Origin: Mesotaenium endlicherianum
Taxonomy: Eukaryota; Streptophyta; Zygnematophyceae; Zygnematales; Mesotaeniaceae
Assembly: GCA_009602735.1 (NCBI GenBank)
Contig: WELA01012513.1
Coordinates: forward strand, 421,462-485,461
Direction: 5' to 3'
DNA: 64,000 bases
Shown: positions 33,184 through 44,105 of the stretch, piece by piece
Numbering within the stretch: the first letter of the stretch is position 1
Layout of the letters: every line of letters starts with the position of its first letter
Made by a program: the position numbers and the translations under genes
Notes under the pieces: generated by a model
Told to the model about the DNA's origin: nothing
Databases searched by the model: none
Seen by the model: only the letters and a program-made list of their open reading frames with translations

Positions 33184-34595
33184 TCATCTGTTGACAATGG
33201 TAGCGAATGGATTTTGATGAGGTTGGTCTCGGCTTAGTCCTACCACCACCTCTTCCATAGCCGCCTCGAGAGAAACGGCCTCTACTTCTAGACTATATAG
33301 CATTATACTCATACTCGTATTCATCGCCCTGATCATCCTCAGCCTGGTCTCCTTCAATTGCATTGTAGGAACCGTGGGGCTTTTTGACAATCTTAGACAC
33401 CAAAGCATTACTCTGGCGCATGTGATTGAACTGCTGCTGATCCCNTGAACTGCTGCAGATCCGAGGCATCAGCATCCTGGATCAAGTCAGCCAATTTCTC
33501 ATACTTCTTTTCAGCAATATGGCCAGAAATTTCGGATTTCAAGCCATACCTAAAGTATGCTATCCTATACCGTTCTGGCAAGTCTGGTTGTTTCATCATG
33601 TTCACCTGGAACTTTTGAGCAAACTCACCAACTGAAGTGGTCTGCTTCAGTGTTAGGGAGACCATTGCATAGATAGCTTTCTCCTGCTGGTTGATGACAT
33701 CAAACTTCTCATGCAACTTCTCGACAAACTCTACCCACGTAGGGTCACCGAGTTGCTGAGCCTTACGCTCTCCTTTCCAGTATACCCACCAGTCTGCGGC
33801 ACTGCCTTTCAGTATCGCACCAATATGCCTGACCTTCTTCTAATCATGCAGTTCTGGGTAGTTCTCCAGCCACTGCTCAACATCCACGAGAAACTTGATC
33901 AGGTAATATTTTTTGTTTCCCTCAGGATCATAGTCCTGGGGAGGTTTTGGCTTGGGCTTACTAGGCCCTTTGCCACCACCACCAGTGGTTTGCGAACCCA
34001 GTTGGTCTCTATCCCGCAGTAGAGACATTATGATTCTTTTGTCCTCCTGTTGGGACTGATGCATGGTCGCCATTTGCGACTTCATATGAACAACCAATGC
34101 TCCCAAGTATACACTCTGGGGTGGTAGTCTAGCAAATGCAGCAGCAGCATTGGCATCTACTCGCTGAGTAGTGTCCTCAACAGTCCCTTCCTCTCCTGCA
34201 GCAGCTATTCCCGTCGCATTCAACCAGTCACGAATTTGATCTAGGGGTACATTGAGTTGTACTGCAGGAGGTGGGTTCAGAACATTGGCCGTTGATGCCA
34301 TAAGTTCGTCAACAGTGCGCTCGTCAGCTGGCTGTCCTTCCCTCCTTTCTGTATCTTCAGCAGCCTTTGCTAATTGTTCAGCTTCAAATCTGGCTCTCTC
34401 CTCCTCAGCTTGCTGTGCTGCGACTGTGGCAATAGCAGCTGCCTCATCTGCAGCCTCTCTAGCTGCAGTGTGTGCCACTGCTTCAGAATAGGTACGGATT
34501 CCCGCTACATGGCTTTCCGCCTGGTTTTTGACATTCTCGTTATCCTGGTTCTCCATGTCTCGGGAGTTGCTAGTTTGAGACCTTGTCCTTACCAT
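33184..34595 (-). pseudogene. gag of element 26421-35348 (frameshifts, one N)
   Basis: It starts at ATG 34595 (MVRTRSQTSNSRDMENQ), 22 bases after the primer-binding site. An Ala/Glu-rich coiled coil follows (AAQQAEEERARFEAEQLAKA). The gag core follows in a second frame (ADWWVYWKGER, LTLKQTTSVGEFAQKFQVNM, YRYGL-like) at 33,408-33,840. A degenerate CCHC knuckle (HCQQMSHYREQC) lies near 33,190. A stop at ~33,841 and the N at 33,445, flanked by a short repeat, break the frame; the latter is probably an assembly join. Confidence 0.8.
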
Positions 34596-34616
34596 ACAAA
34601 GAAGACTGTGATAACC

Positions 34617-34628
34617 GCTCCGACACCA
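34617..34628 (-). other. Primer-binding site of element 26421-35348
   Basis: TGGTGTCGGAGC on the minus strand, one base after the 5' LTR end. It is one base different from the site shared by the other two chromoviruses. Confidence 0.8.
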
Positions 34629-34629
34629 C

Positions 34630-35348
34630 TGAAATGAATCGACTTACCAAATAGGCGATTAACAATTAATAAAGATCTTTATATCAACAAGTAATCTGTA
34701 TAGTATTTTCCGTTAACTGGTTAAACGGCAAAGGACAACACACTAACAGTGAACAATACTCATAAGTCAAATGCAAGTAAGCTAGCATCAATAATGCAAT
34801 CAGTAAACTCATACATAAGCAAGGTTAGAAGACAGTGCGTATCAATGGCTTCTTGCCTTGGATTCAGAGTTCTCTCAGTAAGCTGTACAAGAGAGTTGGC
34901 CTCGTTTCCGAATGCCGAACTCGAGAGCAATGCCTAGCGTATGTACATGGAATGAGTTTACTGTTCAACGGCCAGTGCGATGGCACCGCCTACCCGAGAC
35001 TTAACCACGTTGGTAGGACCTCGGTTAACCAAATCCACCGCCATCTCCCATCATCCCGAATCGCCATCCATCATAGGGATGTCATCTGGCCATTCATCTA
35101 GCATATCACACTTAGATGCATATCGAGGCAGTTCGCTGCTACCGAGTACGGAAGTCAGCTGGCTGTCAAAGAATGTGTCAGCATGCTGACTTAAGTTGAC
35201 TTCAGCCTGTTGCTTCCGGCTGAGTCATTAAATTGATAAATATATAAAGTCCAGCAGACTGATTATTAACTAGAGTTCAGCAGGCTGAATTGAATTAACT
35301 ATTATATTTAAATGAATATTATATCTACTAATATACTGATTTATTTCA
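34630..35348 (-). repeat. 5' LTR of element 26421-35348
   Basis: 719 bp. It begins TGAAATGAATCGAC and ends TTTATTTCA on plus, and is followed by the duplicated aaaca. Gag and the primer-binding site lie to its left. Confidence 0.92.
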
Positions 35349-35730
35349 AAACATAAAGGTAGAACGCTTCAACTTTTGTTTCTTATGCAAAGGAACGGAA
35401 GCGGTTAATACCTTCACGAAAAGCTGGACAGGGGAGAACAACTATTGTTTTCCCCCTTCACAATTGATAGCACACACAATTAGACATGCACTGCGCTGTC
35501 AGGCAACTTGTACTAAGATTATTTCATACTGGAAGTCAGCGGTCTGGTGGCCTATGCTCTTAGCTGGCCCACACACATGGGCCCCTTATATCATTGGCCA
35601 TCAAGTGTTGGGCTACAGCACTCATGTGCTACACCAAGTGACGGATACACGAGCTTTTGGGGGTAAGGGCATACCTCTTTGTACCAATCTGGCTCTTAAA
35701 CTAGGCTCGGGTAGACGGGTGCGCAGCTGA
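35349..35730 (+). pseudogene. C-terminal end of the RT/RNase H polyprotein of the DIRS-like element
   Basis: It continues in frame from 26420 across the nested element (PPNIKVERFNFC). It contains the family-typical segment WTGENNYCFPPSQLI, then KIISYWKSAVWWPML. The frame ends at TGA ~35,728. Confidence 0.65.
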
Positions 35731-35752
35731 AGCCCTCGCTTACTGGCAGAAC

Positions 35753-36763
35753 ATGGAAACCTCTATGCTAGACTTGGCCTTAGCAGCCCTAGGCCCGCGC
35801 ACCTTACAAGCCTACAATACCTACTGGGTGAAGTTCACCCGCTTCTGTCAGCAGCACACCAAACAGCCCCTGCCAGCTGATCCAACAACAGTCACACTCT
35901 ACCTCACACACCTTATTTACCAGCAGGTCTCTTGAAACGTGTTCAGCCTATTCTTCGTCGCTATCAGTACGGTGCACAAGCTAGCAAACCTGGCCCCCCC
36001 TACAGTATCCCCGACAGCTGCCTTTTTGCAAGAAACAGCCTTCCGCCTGCTAGACAAGCCCTACCAGACAAAAATGCCAATAGCTCCCACAAGCTTAAAG
36101 AAATCATGGAACTTTTTGCATACCCAACGGCACCCCCACACAGCCTTATGAAAGCCGCGACGATACTCTTTATGTACCACGCGTTTCTCCGCTGGTCGGA
36201 TCTGAACCAGATCACACTCTCTGATATGGTCATTCAGGGCCACCCACACATAGAAGCAGTGTTACTCAAGCTGCCCAAGGCTAAGAACAACCCGGGGCAG
36301 CCTGGGCACATTTGCCACCTTGTTTCCTACTGGGGGCACTTGGTGCCCAGTAGCCATGCTACATCGCCTCTTTGAGCAGGTGCCAGGCTACGTGGACGGC
36401 AACAGCCTGGTGCAAGGCCTGGACAAGAATCAACAGCTGACGGGTGTCGCCCCTAGCTACGCACAAGTACCTAGCTGGTGCCTATAATACTTCCAGGCGG
36501 TTGGCATCCCTATGCAAGGGTATGAAACTCACTCTCTTTGCAAAGGGGCTGCCACCGCGGCAGCCAACGCCGGGGTAGCAGATAGAGTATTCAAAGAGCT
36601 GGGCTGTTGGCGGTCGAAGCAGGCTAAAGTAGCTTACATAGTTCAGTTACCAGCGTCTCTAGGCCAAGCTGCCAGAGCCCTAGACTTAGAGAATTCAATA
36701 ACAATTGTGAACTACTTACAGCAGCAGATCTTAGCAGCATTTAAGAAAAAGCGACGGGTTTAA
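35753..36763 (+). pseudogene. Tyrosine recombinase of the DIRS-like element
   Basis: It lies in three frames. The N-terminal SAM-like domain is at 35,753-35,935 (ALGPRTLQAYNTYWVKFTRF). The first catalytic box is near 36,180 (YHAFLRWSDLNQITL, Arg present). The C-terminal box is at 36,512-36,763 (ETHSLCKGAATAAANAGV, then LGCWRSKQAKVAYIV). The expected His-x-x-Arg reads H-S-L-C, so the second catalytic Arg appears to be Cys (TGC, a CGC to TGC transition). The nucleophile Tyr is probably in VAYIV. In intact relatives this enzyme inserts a circular DNA intermediate without making a target duplication. Confidence 0.78.
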
Positions 36764-36897
36764 ATTCTCGTCCTGTATTCTTCGTCATACACACACATAT
36801 TCCGCATGGTATGCTGTTGCATCGCCTATTTACTTCCAATAACAACATTCTTGCTTAGAGTAAGCGTAAGCTATATCAAATTGCGTCTCACTTTCTT
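36764..36897 (+). other. 3' flank of the DIRS-like element
   Basis: 134 AT-rich bases after the recombinase stop. I see no gene and no clear inverted terminal repeat. Confidence 0.35.
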
Positions 36898-37247
36898 ATT
36901 GCTGTCGTGCCTAACAGTGTCGGTCCCCTGGCACGTGTATGGCTTTCCGGCGCATGTGCTATCGACCTGGTTGAGGTGTCGGTGACTCCACTCATGTGTG
37001 GGCGTTGCTATGATCGACCGGTCGGTGCAGCTCTGCACGTGTCAATGGCCCTGGTCGATTGCCCTTTGCACGTGTGTCGGTGTGTTCCTGCTGTGAGGTT
37101 GGACCATTTTTGGTCTTCCTGCACTGAAGCAGTTGCAAGAGGGTGTCCATGAGGTGTTTCCGCCCTTAGCAGACTCATCCCCCCATGACTCCTTTACAGG
37201 ACTTGGCAAATTTGCAAAAAGTTTACTATCCTTCTTTTTCCCTTACA
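36898..37247 (-). repeat. 3' LTR piece of DNMT element copy 2
   Basis: On the minus strand it begins TGTAAGGGAAAAAG right after the purine tract GAAAAAGAGGGA. It matches the LTR piece at 22,217-22,513 in shared words such as ACACGTGCAA and GTTAGGCACGACAG, and stops at the same point. It is much shorter than the 5' LTR of this copy. Confidence 0.6.
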
Positions 37248-37329
37248 TCCCTCTTTTTCAGCAGGGGCTTCCCTGCCCTTTCCGCTGAAAGTTGTTTATT
37301 TTCCAACTTTGCGGCTGGGGAGTTTAGGA

Positions 37330-37561
37330 AGGCAGTCTGGGCATTCCTATTGTCCTGCTATAATCTCTTCCTCCCCAATGCAAAAGGTGTGCCAACGGGC
37401 ACCACACTTATTGCAAGTTACCACTGCCTTCTGGTCATCCAGCACTTTGCTGCTGGCACATGGCGTGGCTGGCACTAATTCCTCAGGCACAACCTTGACC
37501 GTAGGGTCGATATTTGGCAAATGGCACAGCGAGAAGTTCTGCACATGGTCTCTTATAATTA
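37330..37561 (-). pseudogene. PHD finger at the pol C-terminus of DNMT element copy 2
   Basis: The minus strand reads IIIRDHVQNFSLCHLPNIDP, then CASSKVLDDQ, CNKCGARWHTFCIGEEE and ECPDCLP. It matches copy 1 closely. One ligand is lost (CASS for CASC) and a stop replaces the Trp before ECPDC. It is separated from integrase by the insertion at 37,562-44,297. Confidence 0.8.
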
Positions 37562-37562
37562 T

Positions 37563-38863
37563 GTCGTGATTTATTGAGTCAAAGTCGTTGCACGTACCCG
37601 AGCTACAAGCGTGTGAGCGATCAAACTCGAATGGGCATTTGCCTCTTTGCATTTGTGTGATTTAGTTTATTAAGTTGCTATGCTCGCATGCCTAGGAGAT
37701 AGCTGCCACGTGACAAGTCAACACATTTCACGTGCGCTAGACCTACTAGACGCACCAGAGGTACAGGCCAAATACCCCGTCCAAAACTGGACGGTGGCAC
37801 TTGACTTTGTATTTGAAGCCACTACAGGCCGCAGGGACCCAAGCGACAGCCCAAAGCAAAGGCAACAAGAGTTGAGGCGGCCACGTGGAGCCACCGGAAG
37901 GTGGCGGGCTTCTGCGCTTGGCCCAGGCTCACACGACAGCCAGCCCGAGCACTTAATTGTGCTCGGCGCCAAGCGACGGGAGCCACCGAGGCCACGTGGC
38001 GCCACCGGGAGGTGGCGGGCACCTTCAAGTGGCCCAGGGGCACTTAAATGCCCGTCACTTGGGCCCAGGCACTCCTATGTGCCCGACACCCAAGAGGCGA
38101 GGCCACCAAGGGCATCAAGGGCCACCGGCTGACAGTTGCAGCCCGTCGGTTGGCCCATGCGCAACCGACCAACATGTGCTCAGCCGCCAGGAACCGTCAC
38201 TGCCTGCAGGAGTACCACGGCTTGGCGGGCAACCGTCCGATTGCACGAACATAAGTGTGCAAGCTTCTCTCACAAGCGTAGCATGTGCTAAAGTGAGCTT
38301 GACCTATCACAAGCATTTAGCATATTCTAGCATCTCGTTTTTGATTGGATTGAGTAGTAACTAGCCTATTGGAGCTCTAGCACAATAGGTATATGTGTGT
38401 GTATGCGAAGGTAGATCTTAGATGAAGACTACATGCATTGAATCCGTGCCTAACCCGCCGGGTTTCCAAGAGTATAAGTGCTAGAGATGTCCCTAGAGAG
38501 ACATCTTTTTAGAAGTCCCCATTTTGCCAGTTGTAAGTCACAGAGATCATCAGTAAAGCTTACACTTTTATCTCTTGTGTTTTCAAGACCACCTAGTTTC
38601 TCTCTTGTGAAGAACAAGCCTTGCTGGCTTCCAGTCACTTGAAGAACTTTACAAGTGGTGAGCAAAGTCACAGCCTAAACCCCTGCCATAGGACTACTCT
38701 TGAAGATCATGATGTGCTTCCAGTGATCTTTTGTGCCATACTTCATTAGTTGTATTCCTACCAGTCTACAATTTTGAGGTGCTCACTATGGAGAGTACAC
38801 ACTCCCTTACTTCTAAAAAGATCTCACTTTGCTTCGCTTACAAGCATTTAGAATCTTCAGCGT
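37563..38863 (+). other. 5' region of the gag-protease element with GC-rich imperfect tandem repeats
   Basis: Roughly 37,878-38,130 contains imperfect repeats built on GGCCACGTGG and GCCACCGG-AGGTGGCGGGC, spaced about 110 bases. From ~38,250 the sequence becomes AT-rich and leader-like. The open frames here change register between repeats and I do not support them as genes. Confidence 0.5.
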
Positions 38864-41367
38864 ATGCCTACTCGTAGTGGGCTCACTTATCAGCCTTACT
38901 ACAAAAGAGTTAATGGGGAAGACTCAGACTCAGATCTCAGTGCCATCACTGAACCTTCTGAAGGGGATCATCAGGTACCTCTCCAGCCTGCAGTTGTCAC
39001 TGAGCCTCAGTGGACTTACATTGATCTACATAGCTCTATGGCTGGAGACAAAGATACGAAGATGGATAGGGCCTCTCTCTTCTGTTTCAGCGGTAGGCCA
39101 GGCACCTGTGATCTGGACGACACCATCTCTGAGTTCGAGGCTGACTTTGAGAACGCAAGCTCAAGACTCCTACGCTCACCAAGCGCCAGGTGTATGGCAC
39201 GCTTATGCGTTACCTTCTTCACGAGGCTTGCGACACCTACCGTGAGAAGTCGGCTGAGATCTACGCACGCACAGAGCCCATAGGGAACTCGCCAGTGGAC
39301 ACCCCCATAACTGATCCTGTCCAGGCCTTTTGGAACGTTCTCAGAGAGGAGTTTCAATCTGCCACCGAAGAGAAGGTGTACGAGCTGCACCGTTTCTATC
39401 GCCGCAAGGATGAGACAATTTGCATGATGTATCGGCGCCTGACCCACCTACGACGAGACGTGGGCACTGTCACCGACCGGGAGGCTGCGGAGATCTTCTT
39501 GCGAGCCATCGATTCGCGTGTGAGGGAGAGGCCCATCGCTCCTCTCATTGATCGCGCCGGCGTCGACTACACGCTGGAGGACGCCTACAAAGCTGTAGAG
39601 CGTCAAAGTCTGGCTGCCGCACGGAGCAACATCGGCGATCGTGTGGACCTAGCATCCACTGGCATACGCCAGGAAGCACCGGTGCTGCCCTCCTCGACAG
39701 CACGCTTCGCTCCTGCCCGCCAGCATCAGCAACAGCAGCCGCAACACTCGCAGTTACCAGCACAGACGAAATCTCACAACGCGCCACGTGGCCGTATCTC
39801 CATGGCCGCAACGACGGGCAACCTTTGGTGGGCATGTGGAGAGACGGGCCACACACGTCGTGAGTGCACTCTGGCGCAGAACGGCAGGCCAGGCGACTGC
39901 ACCTACTGCGGCAAGGCAGGCCATTTGCAAGTCGTATGCTTGCAGAAGCAGGGCGACACAGAGGTTGGACGCGCTCATGATGATCCTGCGCCCTCTTCAG
40001 GCCAGCAAGACATGCAGAACCCTCGCACAAGAGGACGCCCCACGATCACGGCAGCCACGGCTACGACAAACGCCGCGCTGACCCCCCGGGTTGGACATTT
40101 TCAACTACGACGATCTCAGCGATGCGCTAGCTGCGTCCGAGGCGGAGAACGCGCAACTCCGCGCCATGTTTGCCGCCGACGGCTTCAACGCGTGCGGAGC
40201 CTTGAACGCACACGCACTCCCGGCCGACGCTGTGGCACGGATATCTGGCGACAACGCGCACGTGCACGCACGCCCAATGCCGACATCTGGCAGTCCTTGA
40301 GCCGGCCGCATGCCGCAGCAGCAGCGTTGCAGCCATGCGCACATCCGCATTCCGACAGAGCGCCTATGACGACAGCTACAGCTACAACGAATGCCGGGCT
40401 AACCCCTGGGGCCGACTATTGCAGCTTCGACGACATTAGCGATGCGCTCGCGGAGGCCAACGCCGAGATCGCGCGTCTACAAGGCCTCTGCGTTGCCGAC
40501 AGCTATGATGCGTGCGCAGCGCAATTCATGCACAATCCTTCGACCAATGCTATGGGGTTCACATTCGGCGGTGGCGGAACTCTTACGTGCACCCCCAGCG
40601 CCAACATTAGGCAGCCAGAGTGCCTGCCAAGTTGCGTAGCAACAGCGCTGCTACCACGCGCACGTCCGCATGACGACGAAGCGCCTACGACGAGAGCTGG
40701 AGGCGTCGACGGCGATGCGGCTACAGTCCCAACGCACCTCGCGTTGACACCTCTCAGCTGCAAGAGGGTATGCGCCAACGCGCTGACAGATGGCAGGCCC
40801 CAGGCCTGCGCAGCTCTGGAAGTCCACGCTGCACACGACCCCGCTGACGGGTCGATGTTGGAGCTACGCGCACGTCCGCACGACAACAAAGCGCTCACGA
40901 CGAGGGCTGCATACGTCGACAGTGACGCGTTTGCAGATCCAGCGCGCCCGGCTCTGACACCTGTCAGCAACAACATGGCGGGCCTCGACAAGCTGACAGG
41001 TGGCAGGCCCTTGGCTTGTGCAGTCTTGGCAGCCCACGCTGCACACGGCTCCGCTGATGAGTCAACGCAGCCGCCTCGCGCACGTCCGCACGACGACGGA
41101 GCGCCCATGACGAAGGCCGCAGGCACCGACATCGACGCCTCTGCAGGCCCGCCTCGTTTCGCGTTGACACCTGCCAACAACGACACGGCGAGTACCAACA
41201 GGTTGACCGGTGGCAGGCCCAAGGCCTGCGTAGTCCTGGCAATTGACGATGCGAGCGTACCCACCGACGGGTCCCCACAGCAGCCAACGCAGCCTGCAAA
41301 GGCGCCAACACACGCACCCTTCGCATTCGCCGCCCTGATGGAGCCAGCAAGACTGCACAGCGCATGA
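38864..41367 (+). pseudogene. gag of the gag-protease element, with two zinc knuckles and tandem C-terminal repeats
   Basis: The start is ATG 38864 (MPTRSGLTYQPYYKRVNGED). A frame shift near 39,160 leads into the long frame to 41,367. The gag core reads AFWNVLREEFQSATEEKVYEL, then YRRKDETICMMYRRLTHLRRD. Two CCHC knuckles follow (CGETGHTRREC and CTYCGKAGHLQVVC, ~39,830-39,950). After that come degenerate tandem repeats: a longer unit with ATTNA-LTP and FDDISDALAEANAEI, and three ~70-residue units starting RARPHDD at ~40,658, 40,867 and 41,080. One repeat copy (40,091-40,290) is in another frame because of compensating indels. Confidence 0.78.
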
Positions 41368-42173
41368 GCAGCGACAGGTGACGCCCTGATGCGGACCCGC
41401 CAGTCGGTCATTCCGACTGCAGCTTTAGCAGCCGTGCGAGTTACGGCCGCGCGGACGTGCCCAGTGTTGCGCACGAGCACGCAGCCACAGGAATGCCGCC
41501 CGCTGCTGGTTGCTGCTAGCAGCAGGTCCCAGCAGCAGCCGCCACGTATCGCGCACATGCTGGCCAAAGGGCTGACCTTCGGCAGCGGCATGGCCAAGCG
41601 CACACGGTCATCTATATCGCCGCAGCAATTTGCTCAACGCACGTTTGGCAGCAGCGCAGTCGACACAGCTCCGACACCCGCTGCGCAAAGCAGCTGCGCA
41701 CGTGGCGCAACACCGGCAGCCCACGACGCGGACGGCTCCTACGTTGCCACGCGCCCTACCACAGCATCTCCGGCCTGGCACAAGTCCGAGACAGACCCGC
41801 CGCAGGTCTGGCAGAAGTCTGGCAGAGATTTAGGCCAAGGTGGGAGTAGTCTAGGCACAGGCCTGGCACAGGTCCGGCTCGCACCTGATTGCAGCCGCCG
41901 CAACTACGCTCTCTTGCTGCTCCACGCACGTCTCGACCACCTTCGTCTGCCATGCACGCACGCTGCCACTTGGTTGGAGCGCAACAGCCGCCAGTGCACC
42001 ACGCAAGCGTACCCTGCTGGCAGCAGCCGGTCGGCCAGCAGCCTCACACAAGAGAAATGGGCCTGACCAGGGACGCCGCACAGAGGAGGCACCACGTCTT
42101 TCGCGTTCTTTCCGCGTGCTCGAGCCGACGCCAGCGCCTGTTGCTCTTGCGCCTCACGCGCTCGCCTCGCCTA
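41368..42173 (+). other. Pro/Ala/Gln-rich spacer between gag and protease
   Basis: An open frame at 41,389-42,066 has no recognisable domain and is low in complexity. Short repeats built on CTGGCACAGGTCCG and CTGGCAGAAGTCTGGCAGA occur at ~41,775-41,880. It is probably the variable C-terminal part of gag; I do not assign a function. Confidence 0.4.
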
Positions 42174-42605
42174 TGACGACGGTGCAGCTCAGCGCTGAAG
42201 TTGTCTCCCTGGCCTTGCACCGCATGCTAGCGGTCTCCTTCGCGGACCTCGGAGTAACGCTGGAGGCGACGAGGCAGGCAGCTTAGCTGCTGTTGCAACC
42301 TCGCGGTGCCGGCCTACGCACCGCCGCGGGCAAGCCATCGTCTGACGCCGCAGCCGCGGTGCTCTCTGCACCCGCGCGACCTGCGCATGAGAGCAAGATG
42401 ATAAGCAGTCCTAACGCCGCCTTTTTGGATAACGCGTAGGGGATCGTGCTCGTCAACACTCAGGCCCCGCAGCGCATCATGTTCGACACGGGCGCGCAGC
42501 GGGTTCTCATTAGCCTCAGCTACTTCCGACGGCTGGGCCTCTCTTTGAACGACTTGGAGGATTCGCCGACTGTCGTGCCCGTTCTTGGCGAGTCCTTCTT
42601 GGGTG
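42174..42605 (+). pseudogene. Retropepsin N-terminal half of the gag-protease element
   Basis: It reads MTTVQLSAEVVSLALHRMLA, two stops, then VLVNTQAPQRIMFDTGAQRV with the catalytic DTGA, and LGLSLNDLEDSP. The FDTGAQ-VLI pattern and following residues resemble the protease of the DNMT element (LDTGAQPVIL). The frame is cut at ~42,605 by an insertion and continues at ~43,686. Confidence 0.75.
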
Positions 42606-43682
42606 TCTAGTTGTCCCTTGAGGGTGGAGAGTCACTTGCAGGCTCTAGTGGTTAGTCGGATTAGGGCGGTAGGTGAGGATGGTATAGTCTATGTACCCTG
42701 GTGGTGAACCTTGGGACCCAAGATCTGCTCACAAGGTTCTACTTTTGAGCAGCTGTGAGGCCCTTCCCAGATCACGCGCACTCTCTTTACCTCCACACAT
42801 GGTGTTGCCGCCCACATGTGTGGAGGTCGACCCTCAGGTTCGCTCGCCTGAAGGGTCGGCGCGGGTACCCAGGGGGATACCCCATGGTCCATGGATGGAT
42901 CATCACCGTACCATAGGCAATCCCCATGGGTATGCCCAAGGATTGCTAGGGGTTAGGGAGAGTAGGGGACATTGGGTGTCAGGTTACCTTTTGACCATAG
43001 TCATCTAGTTGTACGTGTGTGTGTCGACCACTAGGTTCTTTTCTTTTTTATATTTAGTTTATTGTGGATTTGTGTGAGATGACGCGATGACGCGTTCATC
43101 GTAGAGTTTAGAGTTTGGCGAGTTTTCGTAGGTATTGGGCATAGCATTCGAGAGCACGCTACTTAGTCCGCGAGCTATCACCATTTCGGTGTTAGTTTTG
43201 TATGTTCGTTCTTATGAGTGAGATGATATTTGTTCCTATGCAACTAAATGCTCATAGTGTGTGCTTATCCACTCCTGCTTTCCTCACTTCTATGTGTAGG
43301 TTGCTCGTAGTGCTCACCACCACTCCCATTTAGTCGCAAACACCCGATTCTTTCTCGCGGCCATAACATAGCTTTCCACTAATAGTTTGCTCGGCATAGT
43401 GGGTTCATGCACTCACGCTCTAGGTAGTACTACTCCGCTTAGCTTGTTTACAGGTTTTCATAGCTCATTTTTCGTTTTCTAGTTAGCCTTTTGTAGCTGC
43501 TCAGTTGCCTAGTAGTGCCCAGTTCAGACCTCTCGTATTCCTTTTCACTTACAGCTCATAAGCTGTGGACTTTTCCCCCTAATAGGGGGGGTTTTTACCC
43601 ACAGCACTTAGGTTAGCAAGTCCATGCCTAGTCCCTTAGAGTCATGTCCGGTCCATGCTATTTTTGCACTTGTGTAGATTAG
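42606..43682. mobile_element. ~1.08-kb non-coding insertion in the protease gene, possibly a solo LTR
   Basis: The protease halves on either side are separated by ~1.08 kb with no coding similarity. The bases gggtg occur at both edges (42601-42605 and 43683-43687) and may be a 5-bp target duplication. The ends lack clean TG/CA, so I cannot confirm an LTR. Inside is a perfect-looking inverted motif, CCTCCACACATG and CATGTGTGGAGG, near 42,790-42,830. Confidence 0.45.
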
Positions 43683-43685
43683 GGG

Positions 43686-44105
43686 TGCCGATGCCTAGCG
43701 TCCGCCAACGGCCACTGTTACGACACGACGCGGATCAACACGGCAGCTGGCACCTCCGAGTTCGTGACCGGGCGCACCCAACTGGCGCTTCGCTTCACCT
43801 TCAGGCCAGGGACAGCGGACGAGACAACCATCCATCGGCACGTCCTCGTGACTTGCTCTGAGAACTTTGACGTCCTCTTAAAACAAGAGGTGCTCTTTCC
43901 CATCGGCGCCGCGGTTGACAACTGGATCGAGCGCGTCCAGTATCGGCTCGATTGGCTTTCAGGAGGAACTTGCACGACTTCTCTGCCGCTCGACATCGTG
44001 GAGCGACGTCCGGCCATGATCGCTCTCTACGGCTTCCACGTCGGCTGCCCAAACCTACAACTGGCGCACGTGCCACCTGAGACTGGTTCTGTCGCAAGTG
44101 CTTAG
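43686..44105 (+). pseudogene. Retropepsin C-terminal half of the gag-protease element
   Basis: The open frame reads TSEFVTGRTQLALRFTF, then CSENFDVLLKQEVLFPIGAA. The latter aligns with NYDVLLGTEALIPLGMVI of the DNMT element protease. It ends at TAG ~44,103 with no pol downstream. Confidence 0.65.

Larger units (their letters stand above)
26421..35348 (-). mobile_element. Third Ty3/gypsy chromodomain element with an extra post-integrase ORF, nested in the DIRS-like element
   Basis: It has 719-bp LTRs (26421-27139 and 34630-35348) and exact 5-bp target duplications. On - the order is 5' LTR, primer-binding site, gag (33184-34595), protease (32568-32948), RT-RNaseH-integrase-chromodomain (29330-32563), an extra ORF (27252-28923), polypurine tract (~27140-27150) and 3' LTR. 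Gag and pol contain several stops and frameshifts. A single N at 33,445 sits inside gag. The solo LTR at 19805-20517 belongs to this family. Confidence 0.93.
22514..36897 (+). mobile_element. DIRS/PAT-like tyrosine-recombinase retrotransposon, interrupted and decayed
   Basis: The order on + is: ORF1 (23604-24314), reverse transcriptase/RNase H (24751-26420, resuming 35349-35730 after a nested LTR element) and tyrosine recombinase (35753-36763). RT-RNaseH followed by a tyrosine recombinase, with no DDE integrase or aspartic protease, is diagnostic of the DIRS order. The boundaries are inferred from where the flanking DNMT-family LTR pieces stop and are approximate. I did not find convincing terminal repeats. 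RT and recombinase both carry catalytic lesions. Confidence 0.78.

Noticed and set aside
37680-38132. 150-residue open frame with GATGRWRA repeats
   Set aside because: It follows GC-rich tandem DNA repeats that are open in several frames, and has no start context or domain.
40658-41340. CRISPR-like array from the regularly spaced repeats
   Set aside because: The repeats are ~210 bp apart, imperfect and coding in frame within gag, with no short palindromic units.
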